The notes below the pieces were generated by a model. It worked only from the letters and a program-made list of their open reading frames with translations. It had not been told where the DNA came from and ran no database searches. Shown here piece by piece: positions 59,691-64,000 of a stretch of DNA of 64,000 nt; position 1 is the stretch's first letter; each line of letters begins with the position of its first letter. The position numbers and the translations under genes are program-made. Origin of the DNA: Orychophragmus violaceus (Eukaryota; Streptophyta; Magnoliopsida; Brassicales; Brassicaceae); assembly GCA_030180135.1 (NCBI GenBank), contig CM058230.1, positions 18,291,082 through 18,355,081 on the forward strand, read 5' to 3'.

Positions 59691-61250
59691 AAAATTAACT
59701 TGGGCATTCAAATCGTTTTTTCACTTAGTTGTTTTATCTTGATTTTAATATCTTGCTTTTTTTACTAAGGTGTCTAATGTTTGTGTTTTAAGTGAAGAGT
59801 CATCTGAAGTTTTTCAAAACAAATGAAGATTCTGAACAGAAGTAAGAAAAAACTTTACCTCCTTTTATGTTTAGCTTCAATCTTATAATGTAGTTGCATC
59901 TCAGAAGAAACAAGCCCTATATGAAATTGGAGATAAATGTGTTAGGATGACTGCATAGCAAGATGACAAATGCTTATAGTATTGCTATTAAAAGGTTGTA
60001 AAATGCTAATTTTCTAATGCCAAATGCTAATTAGAAATATGCCACTAAAAGCAATATTATACAAGATGACAAATGGATAAAACCCGATGATCTGTAAGGC
60101 AATTATCAAGATGGATCACATGGGTCTGATGACCACAAATTGCCATGTCCAATATTTCAAAAGTCTCAGATTGCGATGAAACAGACGAACTACATGAAGC
60201 TGTCAAAACAATAGGCACAAAGCTTTTTAAGGGTACAAAGGCATATATCTATAAAAGAAACCTTGCAAAGATAGATAAGAGACAAACCTGGAAAAAAGTC
60301 ATTGGTAAAGAATGGTGAATCTCTCTTCGCTTGATTCCATCGGGCACAATGTTTTTGCTGATAGATATGTTCAAGTAACTATACATCAAAGCCAAGAATT
60401 TTGCAATGACCTGCAATTGAAATCGAGAACTGGTAAGCATCTCTATCACGTTAAAGAGAAACAAACTGCAAATCAGAGTTTTTCACACACTCTTTAAGTG
60501 ATGATTGCAGAAGATAACCAAAGAATTACTTTTGATTTCGAGATTAACATCAAAGATATGAAAATCGCGATAGGGAAGGAATGATCGCTTAATAATGTTC
60601 ATGCCCTAATTTCTTCCCCCTTTTACGACAAGATAATTGCTTAGTTTTCAGTTTTGGTTAAAAAAAATTCAGCTTTTATTTTGTCCCACAGATATTTTGT
60701 TGTCGTGAAATCATTTTAATGGGTCCAGTAAAAACCTCTAATTGCAGCCCAATAAAACTTGATTGATTTATAGCTTAATGTCAAAGGTTCATGGTAAAAT
60801 TCAGCAGATCGAGTAATTGGGTGTGATACTTTATGCGTTTAATTTTTTTTTTTTTTTTTTTATCTTGGTCTATAGTTTATCAAATACATCAAAATCAAAT
60901 GTGATCTAAAACCCTAACAACCTTTTCATTTTTATTTCATTTTAACGATTTGCCATTCACTAATGACATTTTCTATATTTATTTCAGACATTTCAAATAT
61001 TTATAACTATTACTATTACATTTTAATTATCTATTTTTAAAAACAACTGATTTATGATTATCGTAATTTTTGTTTAAATTTTATTAATGTTGATGCAACA
61101 TTATTAAAATCTTTATAATTATATGCCACACACAAAACCTATATATATTATGCAATATAACATACACTATTAATAAAAACATACACAACCATAAATAGGA
61201 AAAATAAAACATAACAAAAAAAAATATGATTAAATATATAGAAAATAATA

Positions 61251-62787
61251 TCTATATTATTAAAATAGAAATATAAAATAGAAAATGCCCTGGGTTTTTT
61301 GTTTATTTATCAGATGTGTCATTATCATTATAAAAAAAATTAATTATATCATTAAATTTTAATATTTTTTAAATATGTAAATTAGGTAACTCAAATCTTA
61401 AACAAGCGGATCCTGCAAAGATTTTATGAAATCGACTACCAAATTCTTCTTGAAAACATGTAATCCTATGGCATGAAGTTCTAATTTAAATTTTCTCCTT
61501 TTGACTCTTTTTCTTCTTAACTTTAATCACAACAATGCAACAACGGAAGAAAAAAGAACAAGAGTTACGGCGATGTTGAATCTTGGTCTTTCTTCTTCCT
61601 CCTCCTCTTATTTCTTTGTTCATTTTCATAGTCATTGAAGTTATATATTCATTTTAGCTTCCTCAGTTATCTCTCTGTTTTTCAATTTGCTTGGGATTGG
61701 TTTTCATAGCAGTTTTGATAATAAGTTGGTACATATTTCCCTCCTCCATTTATTTGTCTATTTCACCAACATATGGTTGGTTTGTGCTTTATATGTATTG
61801 AATTGAGTTTTGTTTATTTTAATTTTTGTAATCTATAAAACTTATGTGTATTTAAGTAGCCGGAAATCATATACATTGTGCTTTAAAGGTAGTAAAGTAA
61901 TCTAAATAATATCCCGTGCTGATAGCGGAGAAAATATCATGAGAGATTTTGCCATTCATTTTCGATATCACTGATTAAATAAAGCATGGATCAGTAAAAT
62001 GATCTTGAAACAACAAAAAATTATCTAAATGATACTAGCACAAGTCAATATATGTGAGAGATTATACCTTTCATTTTCGAGATCACGAGTCAAATAAAGT
62101 ACGGATCAAGAAAACGATCTCGAAAAAAAATCATCTCGCGCTGATAGAGGATCAAAATATCATGAAAGATTGTGCCATTAATTTCCGACATCATGAGACA
62201 AATAAATCACATGTCACTAAAACGATCTTAAAAAAATCATTTACCTAATATCTCTCGCTGAGCGTTGATAAAAAGTATATGGTGAGAGATGAAGTTTTTT
62301 TATTATCGAGATACGGGTCAAGAAAACGATTTCAAATAAAAAATCTAACTAATCTCGCGCTGATTGCGTATTAAAATATATATTGAAAGTTTATGTCATT
62401 CTTTTCGAGTTCATGAGTCAAATAAAACACGACTTAAAAACGATTTAAAAAACAATCTAAATCATATTATGTGCTGAGCGCATATCAAAATACATATTGA
62501 GATTAAGTCATTCATTTCGTAATCACGAATCAAATAAAGTATGTACAAGAAAAAAATCTTGAGATAAAAAAAAAAGAAAAGAAAATAAGAAAATCATATA
62601 ATTTGTATATTCAAAAACTAAATATATATATATATATATATATAATATATTAAACGAATAAAAATTAAAACAATTAGTGGTATAAAGCCAATAAAATGAT
62701 CTCAAATAAAAAAAACCGAAAAACAGAAAACAAACAAAAACACAACATCAAAATAATATCCCGCGCTCAGCGCGGGTCAAAATCTAG
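61251..62787 (+). mobile_element. Shorter Helitron sharing the 62787 terminus (1.5 kb)
   Basis: TCTATATTATTAAAATAGAA at 61251 (preceded by A) is a second Helitron 5' end. With the hairpin/CTAG end at 62787 it forms a normal-size non-autonomous element with no genes but a minisatellite in its 3' half. This pairing is the simplest reading; the longer Helitron from 57994 would then have lost its own 3' end. Confidence 0.7.
61912..62490 (+). repeat. Minisatellite of ~110-bp units, each starting with a Helitron-terminator-like hairpin
   Basis: Units begin near 61912, 62032, 62134, 62252, 62353 and 62468 (spacings 120, 102, 118, 101, 115). Unit heads read CCCGTGCTGATAGCGG, (degenerate), CTCGCGCTGATAGAGG, CTCTCGCTGAGCGTTG, CTCGCGCTGATTGCG and TATGTGCTGAGCGCAT, each followed by GATCAAAATAT-like sequence, then TTTTCGAGATCACGAGTCAA, ATAAAG and AAAACGATCT. 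The element's real 3' end, CCCGCGCTCAGCGCGGGTCA then AAATCTAG at 62760-62787, is the same motif in intact form. Confidence 0.85.
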
Positions 62788-63746
62788 TACTAATGATTAA
62801 TGAATTTTTCTTAAACGTAAATTATGTGGTGTTTAGTTGAGCCTTTCAAACCCATTTTTTTCTCCTTCAACAGTCAGTTCATCTTATTTTCCATGTTTTT
62901 TCCCCAATAAAATTCATGTTATCACCAAAATTCTCCTTATACTTATGTTCATCATTTTAAAAAACTTGTATCAATTAATGTCATTCATTGTTGCCTTTTC
63001 TGTTTCACCTTATTTTCACCTTATGTTTTCTATCAACAACTCTACATTTTAGAAATTAAAACGAATTTATTACACGTTTTGTAATGAATTTTATATAAAA
63101 AAGTTGCGATAAACAAAAAGATTTGTTAGAATTGCACTTTACATTTTTTTTTTCATAACTTTTCTTTACGTAATTTTTTTTTTATCTCAACGACTTATAT
63201 ATAATCAAGAATCGGATGACAATGGCATGCCCTATATATTACTATGCCAAAAAAACTCAGATATTGTAGGGTTCTGTATTGAGTATTGACAGACACAAGC
63301 AAATTAAACATATCTTTACAGCCAGAGAAGATCAGGCATATATATATTGGCCATCAAAAGTTTAAGATATTACGTTTTATTTGACAGACCAATGGTGACT
63401 TTGAAGTTACATAATATACAGCTCGCAAATTAATGGAACTCATGCTTTCTCCTCTCTCAACCATATCTAAATCTTTTTTCTTTTGAAGTTTAATCATGTA
63501 AGCAGAAAAATAAAAAGAAAACCTTACGAAAATACACTATTTCCAAGATTATTTCCACTCTCTACAAAACAAGCGTGGAATTAGCAACAATATCCTAATC
63601 ATAACGTAGGACTCCATCAAGATCAAGAGAGTAGAATCAAGATTCAAGAAAGATCCGCTAAGAAGAAATGACGATCCTTCCTCTTCGGGCAAAATTACAC
63701 CAAGAAATGTGTCAATATGTAACTAAGTAAACTGGGGGATATGGTT
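62788..63746. other. Spacer and 3' untranslated region of the CLE gene
   Basis: AT-rich. No transposon ends and no credible gene; the frame at 62837-63052 is low-complexity. The last few hundred bases before 63746 should include the 3' untranslated region of the minus-strand CLE gene. Confidence 0.45.
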
Positions 63747-64000
63747 TTAGTTGTGAAGAGGATTTGGACCGGAGGGTACGAGTCTTTTATCGACGCCGTA
63801 CCTTGGATCAATCTCCGGTGGAGAATGGGAAACAAGAGGCTGCTTCCGGTGGATTCTTTGAAGCTCAAGGCACATAGAACGTGCGTATGGACGAGAGAAG
63901 GAGTCACACGAACCGTGAGGAGTCACGTAATACGGGTAATGAACCCTCGGGACGAATCGGTGGGTTCGGTAACGGAAGTTTCTTGATATAGTCCGGTTTT
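63747..64000 (-). CDS. CLE9: CLE peptide precursor, CLE9-like (N-terminus beyond window)
   Basis: The minus strand has an open frame from the window end to TAA at 63749-63747. Its last 12 residues are RLVPSGPNPLHN (63785-63750), the exact CLE9/CLE10 peptide, preceded by the usual processing context PPEIDPRYGVDKR. Further upstream it reads SRNFRYRTHRFVPRVHYPYY, then VTPHGSCDSFSRPYARSMCL and ELQRIHRKQPL, a basic variable region typical of the precursor. The signal peptide lies beyond 64000. CLE9/10 peptides are secreted ligands for HSL1 and BAM receptor kinases, acting in stomatal-lineage and xylem development. Position next to C2H2 and DUF863 genes favours CLE9 over CLE10. Confidence 0.92.
   Translation of the reverse strand, partial: NRTISRNFRYRTHRFVPRVHYPYYVTPHGSCDSFSRPYARSMCLELQRIHRKQPLVSHSPPEIDPRYGVDKRLVPSGPNPLHN

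Larger units (their letters stand above)
57994..62787 (+). mobile_element. Helitron (4.8 kb) with RPA-like fragment
   Basis: It starts TCTATACTATTAAAACAGAAG at 57994, preceded by A, a standard Brassicaceae Helitron 5' end. The only matching 3' end downstream is the hairpin CCCGCGC-TCA-GCGCGGG (62760-62776), then TCAAAAT and CTAG (62784-62787), followed by T. It contains an RPA-type OB-fold gene fragment but no Rep/helicase. A second 5' end at 61251 shares the same 3' end, so either a shorter Helitron is nested at the end of this one or the element has two usable starts. Confidence 0.65.

Noticed and set aside
63695..63907. Minus-strand 70-codon frame overlapping the CLE gene
   Set aside because: Wrong frame; it does not contain the CLE motif or its processing context.
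63741..63986. Plus-strand 81-codon frame at the right end
   Set aside because: It is the antisense shadow of the CLE gene, whose minus-strand frame ends in an exact CLE peptide.

Overview
The window is plant nuclear DNA from a Brassicaceae species, probably a TE-rich genome such as Brassica or a close relative (inference). The evidence is AT-rich intergenic DNA, plant-type LINEs, LTR elements and Helitrons whose termini (TCTATACTATTAAAA... and ...hairpin-CTAG) are familiar from this family. Three host genes sit at the right: a DUF863 protein (48824-51782, +), a C2H2 zinc-finger/EAR repressor (55807-57105, -) and the 3' part of a CLE peptide gene whose 12-residue peptide RLVPSGPNPLHN is that of CLE9/CLE10 (63747-64000, -). 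From memory, CLE9, a C2H2 gene and a DUF863 gene are consecutive on Arabidopsis chromosome 1 (around At1g26600-At1g26620), so this looks like conserved microsynteny stretched by transposons. No bacterial features, CRISPR arrays, rRNA or tRNA genes were found.

Layout. 1-2970: GC-rich LTR ending in CA, inserted in a LINE RNase H domain that resumes at 2971. 3357-4440: GC-rich, LTR-like, unassigned. 4723-5042: inverted repeat at the start of a LINE remnant. 4905-6600 and 10503-10720: two halves of that LINE, split by a minus-strand non-autonomous LTR element (6601-10502; one LTR and a primer-binding-site-like sequence visible). 11090-13112: AT-rich. 13127-17997: a complete but decayed LINE (minus) with a perfect 14-bp target-site duplication. 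18139-about 19950: minus-strand, AT-rich Helitron with internal 581-bp duplications. 19960-33164: a 13.2-kb Helitron carrying, in order, a TATA-led non-coding array of eight ~90-bp units, a broken Rep/helicase gene, an RPA-like OB-fold pseudogene and a REM-type B3 pseudogene. 34305-38208: small Helitron, two non-autonomous LINE-like retroposons with clear target-site duplications, and a mariner-type MITE. 38476-41256: Helitron with a captured PPR fragment. 41338-44780: two 5'-truncated LINEs. 45121-about 47281: Helitron with a captured, intron-containing SPRY (RanBPM-like) fragment. 48.0-51.9 kb: DUF863 gene. 52099-54198: deleted Copia element with a nested LINE fragment. 54731-55559: a third LINE-like retroposon. 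55.8-57.2 kb: zinc-finger gene. 57994-62787: Helitron(s) with an RPA OB-fold fragment and a minisatellite built from copies of the Helitron terminal hairpin. 63747-64000: CLE gene.

Most interesting are (a) the eight-unit array at 20497-21268, in which each unit reads like a branch/pyrimidine-rich intron end, AG, a ~28-nt micro-exon-like core ending mostly TAG, and often a GT; and (b) the 61912-62490 minisatellite, in which each ~110-bp unit begins with a decayed copy of the Helitron 3' terminator hairpin. All family assignments come from reading translated sequence by eye. No database search was run.
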